NCBI GenBank assembly: GCA_012845835.1
Contig: JABAKD010000011.1
Location: 14,335,214 to 14,399,213, forward strand
Source: Undaria pinnatifida
Taxonomy: Eukaryota; Sar; Phaeophyceae; Laminariales; Alariaceae
Direction of reading: 5' to 3'
DNA: 64,000 nucleotides
Under the pieces are notes generated by a model, which saw nothing but the letters and a program-made list of their open reading frames with translations, made no database searches and had not been told where the DNA came from. Numbering within the stretch: position 1 is the first letter of the stretch; every line of letters begins with the position of its first letter. Positions 10,871 through 22,939 of the stretch are shown here, in pieces. The translations under genes and the position numbers were made by a program.

Positions 10871-11945
10871 CTGGCTGATTCCTCCAGAGTATATGAAATA
10901 CTCTATAGGAACTACTAATACTATGGAGGGAGGGGTGTTCGTTCCTCTGGAGGGTTTGACAGATCGATCCCCGCTGTAGCGTCAACTTGTTGCTCTAGAG
11001 TCGAGATGCATTATTACCAGGTCTTCTAAGGGAAACCATATATCAAACCCTCCAGAGATAATGTCCGATTCCTCCAGAGCGTAGGCTATAAAATCCTCTA
11101 GTAGATAGAGTTGTCGAGGAAACATTGATACAATCCGTTAGATGGATCATCCCTTCATTAATAAAGGGTTTGAGGGTTTAACAGACTCCTTCTATAGTCG
11201 AGTGCCGAGGGGTCATCGCTCTACTCCTTCCAGGGTCCTCTAGAGTCCTCCTCTAGAGTCCTCCTCTAGAGTCCTCCTCTAGAGTCCTCCTCTAGAGTCC
11301 TCCTCTAGATAGAGTCCTCCTCTAGGGTCCTCCTCTAGAGTCGTGTCGAGTCGTGTAGTGCAACCAGCCCTGAGGGAAATCATGTGTTCAAAAGCCTCTA
11401 TTAGTAGAGGGTATGCAACCATCTAAACGTTGTGGCGAACCCCGCAGAGCTACTCCTCTCAGCAGCCTCCAGAGGATTGTTATTATTATTCATAAACATT
11501 CTGGAGTAATTCGGACGGGAACACGCTATCAATTATTAACACACCTACCTGGTAGGGTGTTAACAGATTCATAGAGTATTTTGGGGCAGTACATGGTTGA
11601 CAACCTTCTAGAGGGCATCTGATCCTCTAGAGGTTTGTTGTGAATACCTCTAGAACGCTTTACATTCCTCTAGCGTTGCTTGTTGCAAAACCCTCCAGCA
11701 ATTTTCTTGATGTCCCTCTAGAGATCATTAATGCACTCTAGATTCAATTAGGGTAAAACTTTACGGCAGAACCTGTAACCCTCCAGATTTTTTTAAGCGC
11801 TTATACCTCTAGAAACCGTCACACTGTGTATATAAGCTATACGTGAAGCACCTCGGCAGAACCACACTCCAGAGAGCAAGCACTTATGTTGCTCTTTATC
11901 AAACCCTGCAAAACTCCGAATGTTGGTGCTTACTCTGGAGGGTGC
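10870..11945. repeat. CTCTAGAG/CTCCAGAG-studded block
   Basis: About 25 copies of a palindromic CCTCTAGAGG-type site or its CCTCCAGAG variant over 1.1 kb. They are partly in a pure array (11230-11345, unit CCTCTAGAGT) and otherwise spread in apparently unique AT-rich sequence. No ORF. Confidence 0.85.
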
Positions 11946-11949
11946 TTAC

Positions 11950-12600
11950 TGTGAACGGTGATGAAAATATACCAGATATACAAACACTAAACAATCTGTA
12001 TCGTCGGTGGGATTAAGTTTCTGGAGCATTACCGGAACGACGAGGTTCACGTTACAAGTACCGCAACTACCGCACCAGAGGTACCAGTTATTTATTAGGC
12101 CGGGGTAAAACAGCTACAATGGTACTTTCTTGTATTACAGTACGAAGGTACCGATATTATAGTCACGCACTGCTGTCAATAATAGATTATTAGCAGAAAT
12201 GCGACGGGATGACCAAAAGTACCATTTCCAACCGCAAGGGCCATGTCCTCCCACCCATACACTTCCGAAGAAGCATTGAACGACAACCCGCTATCCATGT
12301 GAATGGCTGGTTTGTAACTGCTACGCATATATATGTTTCAACGTGCAGAAGGCTGTGCGGTATTGCTGTTTAATACTGCTATCGGTCATGGCAGGGAAAG
12401 AGTCCCCGCCGTCTTGCTCTCTCTGTGGCTCTGCCATTCATTATGAACCCCCTCCCCCTCATCAACGTTATTCCGGCCCTACCGTGCACAAAACCTCCTC
12501 TTGCGACACGGGTCGCCCCTCCTGTTATGATCCACGATATGACCACATTAGACAACAGCAGGAGGCGCATGCGACCACTGTAATATTATTTTATAAAAAA
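11950..12600. other. No gene assigned
   Basis: A weak 112-codon ORF on the plus strand (12343-12681) runs into a dispersed repeat, so it is not called. 12050-12175 has several GGTAC sites. Confidence 0.3.
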
Positions 12601-12604
12601 TATA

Positions 12605-12680
12605 TCAAGGACGTCAGCCGTGAGTTCGACGAATTTCAGGTCAATACTCATCTTTGCAAGCTGCGTTGTTGGTACTTGTA
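12605..12680 (+). repeat. Dispersed repeat B, copy
   Basis: Block GTGAGTTCGACGAATTTC...ACTCATCTTTGCAAGCTGCG...TGGTACTTGTA. Other copies: 13165-13250 and 38945-39005 (same strand), 1338-1398 and 43395-43450 (inverted). A tRNA-T-arm-like core is possible. Confidence 0.7.
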
Positions 12681-12699
12681 ATATACAATATATATGGGC

Positions 12700-13890
12700 G
12701 AGTTTTTAGTGGGAGGGGTCCTACTTTTTGTCCACTATAATGGTAAGTGTTGATTTTTATACTCGGTAGGTGGGGAATTTTGAGCTAGATCAAACATCAC
12801 ATCTATTTTATAAATTTATTACTTCGTACTATAGTTTCCACTATACTGTTCTATTATATGTATGGTAGGCGGTTTATTTTGTTTTTCTTCCCCCGGCTTC
12901 AATATGGGGAAGAGGAGGAATACAGAATATTATTAGTTATCTTATATGTTACTCTTAATACAGCATTTGAGAATTAAAGTCAGCTACTCCCACCCCGAAG
13001 AAATAAAAACTCTGTGGGACACGAACCCACGGTTCCAAATTGATACGCTGTCACTCTAACATTTTTATAAAATAAATAAAAAAAGAAATAAAAAGAAATA
13101 AATAAAAAAGAAATAAATACAAAAGAAATAAATAAAAAAGAAATAAAAAAATATAAAAATAAAAATAGGACGTCAGGTGTGAGTTCGACGAATTTCGAGT
13201 CAGTACTCATATATTGAAGCTGCTTGCTGGTACTTGTACTATGCTATGTGGGTAACTTTTTTTTTTTTTTTATCCTCCGGCGGATGGATGGGGAAAAATA
13301 AAGCTTTATTTAGCTCACCACACTTCCACGTATTTTCATATGCGTCGTGTGTCGATTTAACTCAGTTGCTTTCGCAGCCCAACGCTAGCTGGCGCACCCT
13401 TCGGGTCCCATTGTAGGTATAGCGTAAGCTGTCCCTATCAGTGGTCTTCGTTACAACCCGTTTTTAATGTGAGGGGTCCTTTTCTTTTATAAATAAATGT
13501 TTTTCTCCACTGCAATGATTCGTGTCAGTATTTTTACTTTTAAATTAGGTGGGGATTTTTGAAGTAATCTAATATCATATTCGTATCTATTTTATAAATT
13601 TATTTCTGTAGTTTCCACTATTGTCTGCCCCCCCCGTGGCTAGAACTTGAACCTAGTGAACGCTGAAACTCTGTGCTGGCTTTTTGGGGCAAGGCTGTTG
13701 GTGTGTGCGATGCCCTATATTCCACCATTCATGGGTACGCGGGGACTATAATACCACTTTCTGTGTATGCACAGCTGTGACAGTGCGGCACTCTGCACTG
13801 CTGTCAACGTAACTGTCCCTTTATCGGTGGGAGTGGGTACTGATTTTTTTTTTTCAGCTGTCCGGGAGTTAGGCCGTCTTCCTGCCGGCA
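12700..13890. other. AT-rich spacer with repeat B copy
   Basis: Holds a purine-rich (AAATAAAAAAG)n run at 13070-13165, a tRNA-T-arm-like inverted sequence near 13018-13036, repeat B at 13165-13250, and a duplicated GTGGGGA..TTT...CATC.TATTTTATAAATTTATT block at 12770-12840 and 13550-13620. No gene seen. Confidence 0.5.
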
Positions 13891-15090
13891 CATGTGCTAC
13901 CCCCCCTACACTACACCTAGGGTAAATGCTGCCTGTTTTGGTGCGATGAGTGTCGGCGTGTTGGGCGACCCTTCACTGTGCTTCCACCCCTACACTACAC
14001 CTAGGGTAAATGCTGCCTGTTTTGGTGCGATGAGTGTCAGCGTGTTGGGCGACTCTTACACTGTGCTTCCACCTCTACACTACACCTAGGTTAAATGCTG
14101 CCTGTTTTGGTGCGATGAGTGTCAGCGTGCTGGGTGACCTTTCACTGTGCTGCCCCCCTACACTACACCTAGGTTAAATGCTGCCTGTTTTGGTGCGATG
14201 AGTGTCAGCGTGTTGGGCGACCCTTCACTGTGGTACCCCCTACGCTACACCCAGGATAAATGCTGCCTGTTTTGGTGCGATGAGTGTCAGCGTGTTGGGC
14301 GACTCTTACACTGTGCTTCCACCCCTACACTACACCTAGGTTAAATGCTGCCTGTTTTGGTGCGATGAGTGTCAGCGTGTTGGGCGACCCTTCACTGTGC
14401 TGCCCCCCTACACTACACCTAGGTTAAATGCTGCCTGTTTTGGTGCGATGAGTGTCAGCGTGTTGGGCGACTCTTCACTATGCTTCCACCCCTACACTAC
14501 ACCTAGGTTAAATGCTGCCTGTTTTGGTGCGATGAGTGTCAGCGTGTTGGGTGACCTTTCACTGTGCTGCCCCCTACACTAAACCTAGGTTAAATGCTGC
14601 CTGTTTTGGTGCGATGAGTGTCAGCGTGTTGGGCGACCCTTCACTGTGCTTCCACCCCTACACTACACCTAGGTTGCATGCTGCCTGTTTTGGTGCGATG
14701 AGTGTCAGCGTGTTGGGCGACCCTTCACTGTGCTTCCACCTCTACACTACACCTAGGTTAAATGCTGCCTGTTTTGGTGCGATGAGTGTCAGCGTGCTGG
14801 GTGACCTTTCACTGTGCTGCCCCCCTACACTACACCTAGGGTAAATGCTGCCTGTTTTGGTACGATGAGTGTCGGCGTGTTGGGCGACCCTTCACTGTGC
14901 TACCCCCTACGCTACACCTAGGATAAACGCTGCCTGTTTTGGTGCGATGAGCGTCGGCGTGTTGGGCGAATCTTTATTGTGATAACCCCTACACTGCACC
15001 TAGGGTAAATGCTGCCTGTTTTGGTGCGATGAGCGTTAGCGTTTAGGGCGACGCTTCCCTGTGCTACCCCCCCGCCTAGGGTAAATGATG
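13890..15090 (+). repeat. 84-bp satellite, about 14 copies
   Basis: Tandem units of 82-85 bp with core GCTGCCTGTTTTGGTGCGAT then GAGTGTCAGCGTGTTGGGCGA and CTACACTACACCTAGG. Units are 90-99% alike and more diverged at the right end (15000-15090). Most units are 84 bp, so frames stay open across several, but indels of 1 bp break any long frame. Confidence 0.95.
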
Positions 15091-15494
15091 CCTGCCTAAG
15101 TGCGATGGCTGCATACGTACCTTTACTGTGTTGCACTCCCTGCACTGCGGTTAGGGTCAGTGCTGTCCATTTTGGCTGATTTTACTGCGGTTCGTGCGGG
15201 CGTTACCCATACACCCTACGGTCAGACTGGGCGCTGCTCTTATGTTGCGGTTTTGGTGGATGGTACCCTTCTTACTGCTGTACTCCTCTTATTTGCCGTG
15301 GCTGCTACCGTGACTGATGCTGGACGGAGTCGAGGCCCATGTCTTGCTATTGCTGAAACACAGATATACCGCTACTTACAGCAGGGACACCACAACAGAT
15401 ATCTGCCTCCATAGCTTCTTTACGCGTCGTTCCCATCCCGCCACCTTCCCCCACACCCCCTCCTTCCACTTTCCTCCATACAGACAACAAGCAA

Positions 15495-16346
15495 CATGTC
15501 TACCAGTGAGGAAGCGGGCTACTCGGGGCAGGCTGAGGTCCTCCACGCACCCCAACCTGGATGCCCACGAGACAGGGAGAGCTCGCTCGAGATGCCGCGA
15601 CTCGAGACGGGGAGAACCACCGGTGGCGGGTTCCGGTGACGACACAGAAGACGGAGCACCATACCTCCACCCGTTCCCACCAACCAAGAGGGTCGATTCG
15701 CCGGTTTGCGCTGAGAAGAAGACTGACCAAGCCCCACCGGACTCGGGGGCGTCTCGACGCCAGCTCTCGCCAGCCCCGGGGGAGCGCCACCAGCTGCCCC
15801 CGCCCGCGCTCGACAGGGCACCACCGCCGCCACCTGGGCTCTCCGCGCTCGACAGAGCGCCACCCCCAGAGCTCCCGGGACCGGGGCGCCCATGCTGCCC
15901 CCTTGGACTTGGCATACGCGGCGGCGCGGGCCCAGCGGGCGCTCGACGACGCCAACCAGACGATAGCACGCCGACGTCGGTTTGACGAAGATATCGAGAA
16001 GGCGAAGACCGCTGCGCGGGAGGCGTCCCTGGTAGCGAAGAGGGCGCAACAAGCCCCGGCCCAATCAGTTGCGGCGGCTGCGGCGGGAGCTACCGCGGCC
16101 CCCTTGCCTTCGTCGCGCCCGCAGGGTGTCGCATCCCAGCGACCACGACCCGGGAACGACGCCTTCTTCAAGGGCATCGTCGCGTGCATGGCGTCTGCAC
16201 CGAGGGTAGACTTCCCCTCAGCGTTGGCGACCGCGGTGGTGGAAACGGCCTGCGCCCTCCTCCCGTCAGAGAGGCCGGCGTCGCGGCAAGCGGACGTCCT
16301 CAGTGGAAGCGGCCTGGGCTCGCGTGGATTGTACGCCCTATGCTAG
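15495..16346 (+). pseudogene. GC-rich coding-like region, probably broken transposon-type ORF
   Basis: Follows the satellite. An ATG at 15495 opens a frame (MSTSEEAGYSGQAEVLHAPQ...) that stops after about 47 codons. The +3 frame (15561-16346, 261 codons) continues with a Pro/Arg/Ser-rich part, then LDLAYAAARAQRALDDANQT and a coiled-coil-like KAKTAAREASLVAKRAQQAP, and ends LSGSGLGSRGLYALC. Three frames look coding in turn, suggesting frameshifts. GC is much higher than the surroundings. Family unknown; a retroelement gag-like protein is one possibility. Confidence 0.4.
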
Positions 16347-16349
16347 ACA

Positions 16350-16940
16350 TACGAGAGCCGCCCCGACCCTTGCCCTCGTCAAGGTAAAACGCCGCTATCT
16401 GAGGCGCAGGGCTGTCGCTTTTTTGTCATTGTTCAATTTCGCCCTGCCGACGCCCTCCTCAGCCCAGAGCCGGGGGGCGACCAGGGTACCCTGTTCGCGC
16501 GTAACGTGGTACAGGGCTATGTGCGGGTCTGTGTGTCCTTTTTTTTTATCTTTTATGTGTTGTGTTTGTTCTACTTTGTTTTTTTTTCGTCTAAACACTT
16601 CCTCCCCTAGCGAGGCTGTACGTGTTGCCACCTTCCATCCCGGGTATTTGTCGTTTCCTCGTCTAACCCCCCGCCTTGCCGATGGCCCGCGGGAGGTTTT
16701 TCGCATGACTTCTCCCTTGTGTTAGCGCCTGTGTTCCCCTCCATATCGACGAGGGCTCGCCTCGCTATAGTATCTTTTCTGTGGTTGGTTTGCCGTAGAG
16801 CCTTCCCTGCCCCACCCGCCACACCGGCGGCATGCGGCAGATTCTAGGGCCTTTTCTGCCCCCCCCGCCACACCGGCGGCATGCGGCAGGTTTTTGATGG
16901 GTGACTATTGCCTTGTTGTAGGGTCTGCGTTTCTTTCTAC
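16350..16940. other. No gene assigned; short duplication
   Basis: The unit CCGCCACACCGGCGGCATGC plus GGCAG occurs twice (about 16809-16834 and 16866-16890), each containing an inverted CCGCC/GGCGG. Confidence 0.6.
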
Positions 16941-16944
16941 TGCT

Positions 16945-17110
16945 TTTCTTCGCGTGTTCCTGGCTCCATAGCCAGACGGTTAGAGGTGTGGGAGTGGCTT
17001 TTGAGGAGCCGCATCTTCGACTCATGGTCTAGTTCGTAGAACCGGAGTTTCCCCGAATCTCCCATATTTCTGCATATGCGACTCATCAGGGTGGGCTAGT
17101 GTTAAGATAC
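16945..17110 (+). repeat. Dispersed repeat F, copy 1
   Basis: Similar to 41885-42060: AGAGGTGTGGGAGTGG.TTT.GAGGAGCCGCAT, GTAGAAC.GGAGTTTCCCC, GTGGGCTA.TGTTA. Probably the end of a mobile element. Confidence 0.75.
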
Positions 17111-17204
17111 GGCCTCAAAAGGCCTGTAATTATCCAATTTGAGATCATTTGGACGGGTTTCGTATGATAAGGTTGGCGTGTTATATTCGGGAAAGTTAGG
17201 AAGT

Positions 17205-17230
17205 AGATCGGAGGCACGTGCCTCCGATCT
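17205..17230. repeat. Perfect 26-bp palindrome
   Basis: Arms AGATCGGAGGCAC and GTGCCTCCGATCT without a spacer. Confidence 0.95.
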
Positions 17231-17243
17231 CAGAAGCTATCCC

Positions 17244-17423
17244 GGGCTCTGGTGGAAACGAATAAATCTACATCTATCTCTACGACGGAACGAAAGTGAG
17301 TACTCTCCGAGGACCTGCTCAATTGGCAGACCTGGGCTCTGGTGGAAACGAATAAATCTACATCTATCTCTACGAAGGAACGAAAGTGAGTACTCTCCGA
17401 GGACCTGCTCAATTGGCAGACCT
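17244..17423 (+). repeat. 90-bp tandem duplication
   Basis: Two almost identical 90-bp units starting GGGCTCTGGTGGAAACGAAT, at 17244 and 17334. Confidence 0.97.
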
Positions 17424-17429
17424 GCAGGG

Positions 17430-18300
17430 GGCATTCTGTGTCCCCCACCTTTAATTTAACACTATTGCTTCACCATATGTATGGTGGATGGTTTACGGAT
17501 GAATGGCTTGGTCAGGGTTGTTGGTACTTGTACTTAAGTGCGTAAGTAAGTTTTCTCTACCTACCTGGGGGTGGTTTTATTTTCTTATTTTGTTTTATTT
17601 TTCACTATTATAGTGGCGGGTTTTGGTAAACATGTGGGGTATGAAGATAGTAGTAGTGATATATAATATTAATAGATAACATGCATGTAAAAGTTCCACC
17701 CTAAAAATTATAAAATAAAATAAAATAAAATAAAAAATACTGTAACCACAACATTTTACATGTATGTAAAAGTCCCACCCTAAAAAACGGGAGTCGGTGA
17801 GCCTCGAATTATTTTTACGACTACACTACAGTTTAATCACCTCGCTCGCGACGGAAAAGCTGACCTTTTCTCGACCCATGGGTATGAGCGTACGAGTGAC
17901 TGGAAGTAAGAGTAGGAGTACTGTAGTACCGTCAAAGATAGGGGTTACAACCAAGGGCTGTCTGCCTCCAAGTCACACCAAAAAGAAAAGAAAAGAAGAG
18001 AAAAAACAAACGAAAATCAGTTGTGCCAACGCTGATACATACGCTGGCACGCAACAATACTAGTGTCCCCTCCGAACCCCAGCAATTGCCGCGCCGAACA
18101 GCCTCCCTCCTACAGCTGCGTTGGTTGGGCTGCAATTTGTGCAGCACCATACGCTCTTCTTTGTAGTTGGCCTCGGTTGGCACCGACGCTGTTATACATT
18201 ATATGTAAATTGGGGTTGGCGTTGGTTGGCAACGACGCTGTAAAACATGCCAATCACTGCGTGAGCTAGACAACCAGGGTACCTTCTTTTATTTTCGGCG
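17430..18300. other. No gene seen
   Basis: AT-rich, with (AAAAT)n at 17705-17735, a duplicated TTACATGTATGTAAAAGT-like block (17682, 17756), and two GTTGGTTGGCA..CGACGCTGT units at 18165-18240. Confidence 0.5.
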
Positions 18301-18309
18301 GTCACTATG

Positions 18310-18725
18310 ATGGCTATATCGAGTTAGATCATACTGTGCGGGCTGGAGAACCCTAACTCCACACAACAAGGGGAATGATCGCATCACGTAGTGTGAATAT
18401 GGTAAGGCACCCACGAGGCAGTTGCATAGTAATATCCATTGTTCTGAAGTGGCCACACCAAAAAACAAAGTAACTCATTGGCGCTGTCATCCATAAGCAA
18501 AAAGTAGGCACGAGGTGCCAAAGTCCGTCTATATATGACGAGCGGTTCTTGGAAGGATGCAATTCACCCTCCATGCGACTCGCCGAACACCTCACGGCGC
18601 TTCGCGCTCGGTGCAAGCAATGTCTGCCTGGTTGGTGAAAACCCGACGTGCTCCGTCCCGGCATAGTAGGGATGCGAGGGTCTATGGTCATACGACTACG
18701 GCCATGCATGGCAATGGTTAATGAG
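18310..18725 (+). repeat. Dispersed repeat A, long copy
   Basis: About 415 bp starting TCGAGTTAGATCATACTGTG and ending GGCCATGCATGGCAATGGTT. Long second copy at 59690-60245; partial copies at 6785-6835, 40335-40575 and 60300-60545. The minus strand has TGGCCGTAGTCG and CCCTCGCATCCC at Pol III A/B-box-like spacing, so a SINE is possible. Confidence 0.75.
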
Positions 18726-19054
18726 TAGAGTACTGGGTATATCGAGTACATCCCCCCGACCACCCAGCCTTGGTCACAAGTCTTTTTAAGCAACGTAACA
18801 TTCTACACTACTGGGACCAGGACCTACACTTCATCCTTCTGCGTTAACTACGTCCGAGAGACGTCAATTGTTTCTAGACGCTCGCGCATAACACAACAAA
18901 ACATGACCTAGTCTTTGGAGAGCCGAGGATAGCAGACGCTGGGGGCGAAGCTTCATTCGCTCCATCGCCGTCCCCGCCATCTGATATTTCCCTCCCTTTT
19001 AGACTTCGTTTCCGCGTCCATCCCTCATTTTTGTACCCCTTCGCATTCCTGCGC

Positions 19055-19291
19055 TCAGTTGCCTATAGCCTCTTCGCGTTTGCGTAGTAATTCGAATGCT
19101 GTCGGTACATCGCATGTCCATAACCGACCTCGAGCTCCCACTTTCGTGAGCTCCATCACAGGGTTGTAACTCTTGCTATGAAGCGTCTTAGCCTCATTGC
19201 GAGGTATGGGGGAGTCTGTAGCCTCATTTTCGTATTTTGGAATAGCCGTACCATCGATCCCCTTTGTAATTTCTGGACGTTTTGTTAACAT
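19055..19291 (-). CDS. Putative small ORF (78 aa), unknown
   Basis: Starts MLTKRPEITKGIDGTAIPKY and ends RLWTCDVPTAFELLRKREEA. Residue use is balanced and not repeat-driven, and an in-frame coding-like run continues in another frame downstream (about 18920-19040). No family is recognised. It could be an exon or transposon fragment. Confidence 0.3.
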   Translation of the reverse strand: MLTKRPEITKGIDGTAIPKYENEATDSPIPRNEAKTLHSKSYNPVMELTKVGARGRLWTCDVPTAFELLRKREEAIGN

Positions 19292-19394
19292 CCTTTGATT
19301 GTCGAGCGATCTCCATCTACGGCTATTTAGGGTGGGCTATGTTATTAAGTGCGATGCGTACATAGATGGATAGGCTATATATTTGGTGTGAAAA

Positions 19395-19645
19395 ATGCCA
19401 GTGATGGTTGAAGTGAAACCAGGTCATTGTAGATGCTGTCACAGTTGTCTGATGGGTTGTAGAGTATGCCACGTCAAAGCCTATCAAAGGAGGACTATTA
19501 ATAGAGATGATGGGCGACAAGCGATGCTCCCAAGGGACTTTGGAGCATCGTTGCCCTCCTCCCGCAGTTCTTGACACAGTACGATATATCTTGTGTCTAG
19601 GCTGCGACCCAACGGAGGTGTGAACGAAAGACACCACGCACCAGG
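19395..19645 (+). repeat. Dispersed repeat E, copy 2
   Basis: See 10313-10545; about 230 bp alike with small indels. Confidence 0.75.
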
Positions 19646-19649
19646 AAAA

Positions 19650-21500
19650 TGTAGGTATCGTACGAGCGAGTCGTACCTACTGTAGCTGTAGCAAAGCAAC
19701 GTACTACGAGCGAGTCGTTCAAATCAAAAGCGATACAGCAGTTCTATCATACTGCATGTCTGCGATTTATGACTTTTTAGTGGATGAATGACAGCTTCAT
19801 ATATTATATCAAGATGAAACGTCAAGACTTGGACATCTGGAAGGGACGTGCGTACGCAACGTACTGTAGGTTCAAGGTATTTAAACCGGGAAGAACCTAC
19901 CCTACGGTTAAAATGCGTCTCCATATACATAGACCTATACGTAAGTCGAACTAAATGCGCACATGGTACATACATACGTAGTAACTGACCAGTTGAAGCT
20001 ATGCGTAGATACTGTAGGACATACAGGGTAACGGACCAGTTGAAGTGCACATACGTATTTGCATAGTCTACGTGGCACTGATCCAAAGAGATATCACGTA
20101 CCAGGTACTCGTTAAAGCGAACTTGAAATATCTCCCAAGATGCATCGGTACAACTTGAAGCAACGTTCCATGATTGTAGGCTTTGTTGACGGTAATTAAG
20201 CAAAGTAATCCGAGGCAGTTCACGCGCTGCCGGCGCAAGCCACAATCAAACCTAGACGCAGGTGGTGCCAAGGACTTAACAGACAGGCGTACCAAATGAG
20301 CTAAACTTCGTGAGGGTCAGCAAGGTGATCAAATATGGCCAACGTTGGACATGCTTTTATCGCAGGGTAGCCAGAACCCAGAAGCGAATGATTGAGCGGG
20401 GTTCTTCAGGAATGAAGTACGCGGACACGAGAAAACGAACAAACGGACGAACGAAAGCACTTCGAGAAAATCTGGTCTTATACGCGCCCGGAACGTGCCA
20501 TATACACCCAGTAAAGCTACGTAAAAAAACGAACTCATCTGGGAAGCCACTGGCGCGCAAATATGCGAGAAGACCAACCATTTTAGGCGGCCTATTTTCG
20601 CCTTTATACGAGCACGGGTTCTGGCGTTGGGGGGCGGTCAGTCAAGGATTCACACCGCGGTCTCCACCTTGATCATATTTGCTGGCGTGAACGTACCACA
20701 GGCAACTTTACGGCAACCAGCCACTCGATACCGTATACCGGGTATGATACAAATAAACGCTAGTACGTACTATATCATATGTAGCTATTAAAAGCTGTTC
20801 AACAAGATCCACGCCGTCCGCTCATTGCCCACCATACCCTACCGTATAAATAAGCAGCGAATCGAAAACTCAATGGTATCACTGTGGGTGACACTGCTGT
20901 ACATGACACTGCTGTAGGTGACATTATTGTAAGCGGCCGACGTGTCCATGATCCCCCCCCAACCGCCTTCGCCACTCCACGACTCAGGCCGGGCATGGAA
21001 AAGGGCGAAAGCTATCATACCAGCTGCGCGCCCCTGTCGCCGCGCCCACGCAATTTAGCTCCACTCCGAGCTCAGCTTCGTGTGCAGCACAATACCGTTC
21101 CATATAAAAATCGATGATCCTCTCCCAAAGTTACCGTTGCTTAGCAAACAACCCGTCTTGCCAACCTGAGAACCGAAACCAAAAAACCTACCTTTTCCTC
21201 CCCGAAATACCTACTCTACCTCACCCTCCCCCCCAAACAAACATTCTCCCTCTCCCCCCACCTCTCCTTTTCTCTCTCCCTCCCTTCTTCACTCTCCGTG
21301 TACCGCCGTCCCATCCGCCCCCCCCCTTCCCTATAGTCTCCATCACCCCCTCCTCCATCCCCTCCCGCCCCGCTAGTTATCATCATACCCCTCTCCGATG
21401 CCATCCCCCCCCGCCGCTTTAGTCTTCATCTTGGTCTTCCTGTGCATCGTTTCCGCTTCCACCTACGTCCGCGTCTTCCTCGTCGTCCTCATGTTGGTGC
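19650..21500. other. No gene assigned
   Basis: Several 60-170-codon ORFs on both strands (for example 20310-20672 plus and 19724-20245 minus) but none with recognisable domains or splice context. One TACCWGGTA site at 20099-20107. 21200-21420 is pyrimidine-rich. Confidence 0.4.
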
Positions 21501-21509
21501 CCATTGGCA

Positions 21510-22110
21510 GCACCGTTCTGCGCTCGGTCGGTCGGTCGGTCGGTCGGTCAGACACGGTCACGATATGCCACGCTACGCCGCATCTTTTCAGGGGGACGAT
21601 AATGGTAGGTACGTCCGTCGGTAGGTAGGTCAGACACGGACACGACATTGTAGGTTAAGCCGCATCGATAAACGGTATCACGGTCATTTTTAGGTTTTAG
21701 TAGGTTTTAAGCAGTAAGCAATCAGGGGGTCATACTGCTTTCTATAGTGTATACCATACCACACCACCGCCTTACTGGGGGAGCCCTACTATTACACTAT
21801 AATATACTATATCATACTACTATTAATACCGCAGTCATACTACTGTACTATTGTAGTCATACTATTACTGGAGGTACGCAGGTCCGACATGTCACGATAT
21901 GGCCAGTTACGCCGAATCGTTGAAGGGCAGCACAGAAACTGGTAGGTAGGTAGGTCGGTAGAACACGGCCACGATAGGCTAGGTTACGCCGCATCGTTCA
22001 AGGGCAGCACGGTCATTGGTAGATCGGTCTGTAGGTTGGGAAAAGACGGTAAATAAATGGTGAGTTAAGCCGCATCGTTGAAGGCCAGCACAGTAATTGA
22101 TTGGTAAGTC
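21510..22110 (+). repeat. Degenerate tandem array with GGTCGGTC
   Basis: Five or so units of about 90-110 bp: GGTCGGT or GGTAGGT run, CAGACACGG.CACGA, TA.GCCGCATCGTT.AAGGGCAGCACGG. Starts with a pure (GGTC)n tract at 21525-21550. Confidence 0.75.
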
Positions 22111-22375
22111 GGTCGGTATCTCTAGTACCTGTGCCTTAGCTCTAATATCTGCAGTACTCGGTTAACATCCACAACACATAGCAACATATAGCCTCACCAT
22201 CTACACCACAGGTTCGACACAAAACGTCAGTATTGCATATTGTACCACAGTTCTACTTACTAGTCTAAGCTGTTGACTAGGCACACAGCATAGGTGAAGT
22301 GCTACCTGTTTCTTTCCATTAGCTTCATGGTCCTCCTCTTCGCCTTCCGAGTCGTCCCTTCCATTCGCTGCAAGC

Positions 22376-22575
22376 AAGGCAGAACAGGGGAAGGCAGGCC
22401 AAGGGCAAGGCAGGGCAGGGCAGGGCAGGGCAGAGCAAGGGCAAGACAGGGCAAGGCAAGGCAGGGCAAGGCAGGGCAAGGCAAGGCAGGGCAGGGCCGG
22501 GCAGGGCCGGGCAGGGCAGGGTGGCAAGGCAAGGCAAGGCAAGGGAAGGCAAGGGAAGGCAAGGCAAGGTCAGCG
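22376..22575. repeat. (GGCAR)n minisatellite
   Basis: About 200 bp of GGCAGGGCAAGG-type pentamers, interrupted near 22495 by GGGCCGG. Confidence 0.95.
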
Positions 22576-22939
22576 CACACCAACACAAACGGTGCGCAAA
22601 ACGACAACAAAAACATAATAAGACACCCCAAAAACACACTATTAAAAGTAAATACCTGATACGCAAAAAAACAGCAAACGAAAAGACAATTAACATCAAA
22701 TACATTGTACTATCGTGCAAACTCGTTTAGGCTGCGCGGTGGATAATACTTTTCTTCGGTTTTCAAGAGCTTTTCCACCCTGTCCAACTTGTGACACCCC
22801 CGGGAATTCAAGCAAACCACAGCCCGAAGGGGAACCTTATACAAAATTAAAGTATGCAGTGATTATAGTACATTACATATTTTCCGTCTTCGGCGACATG
22901 CTTCCGTGATACGAGCAGCCGAAAAAAAAGAAAAAATAA

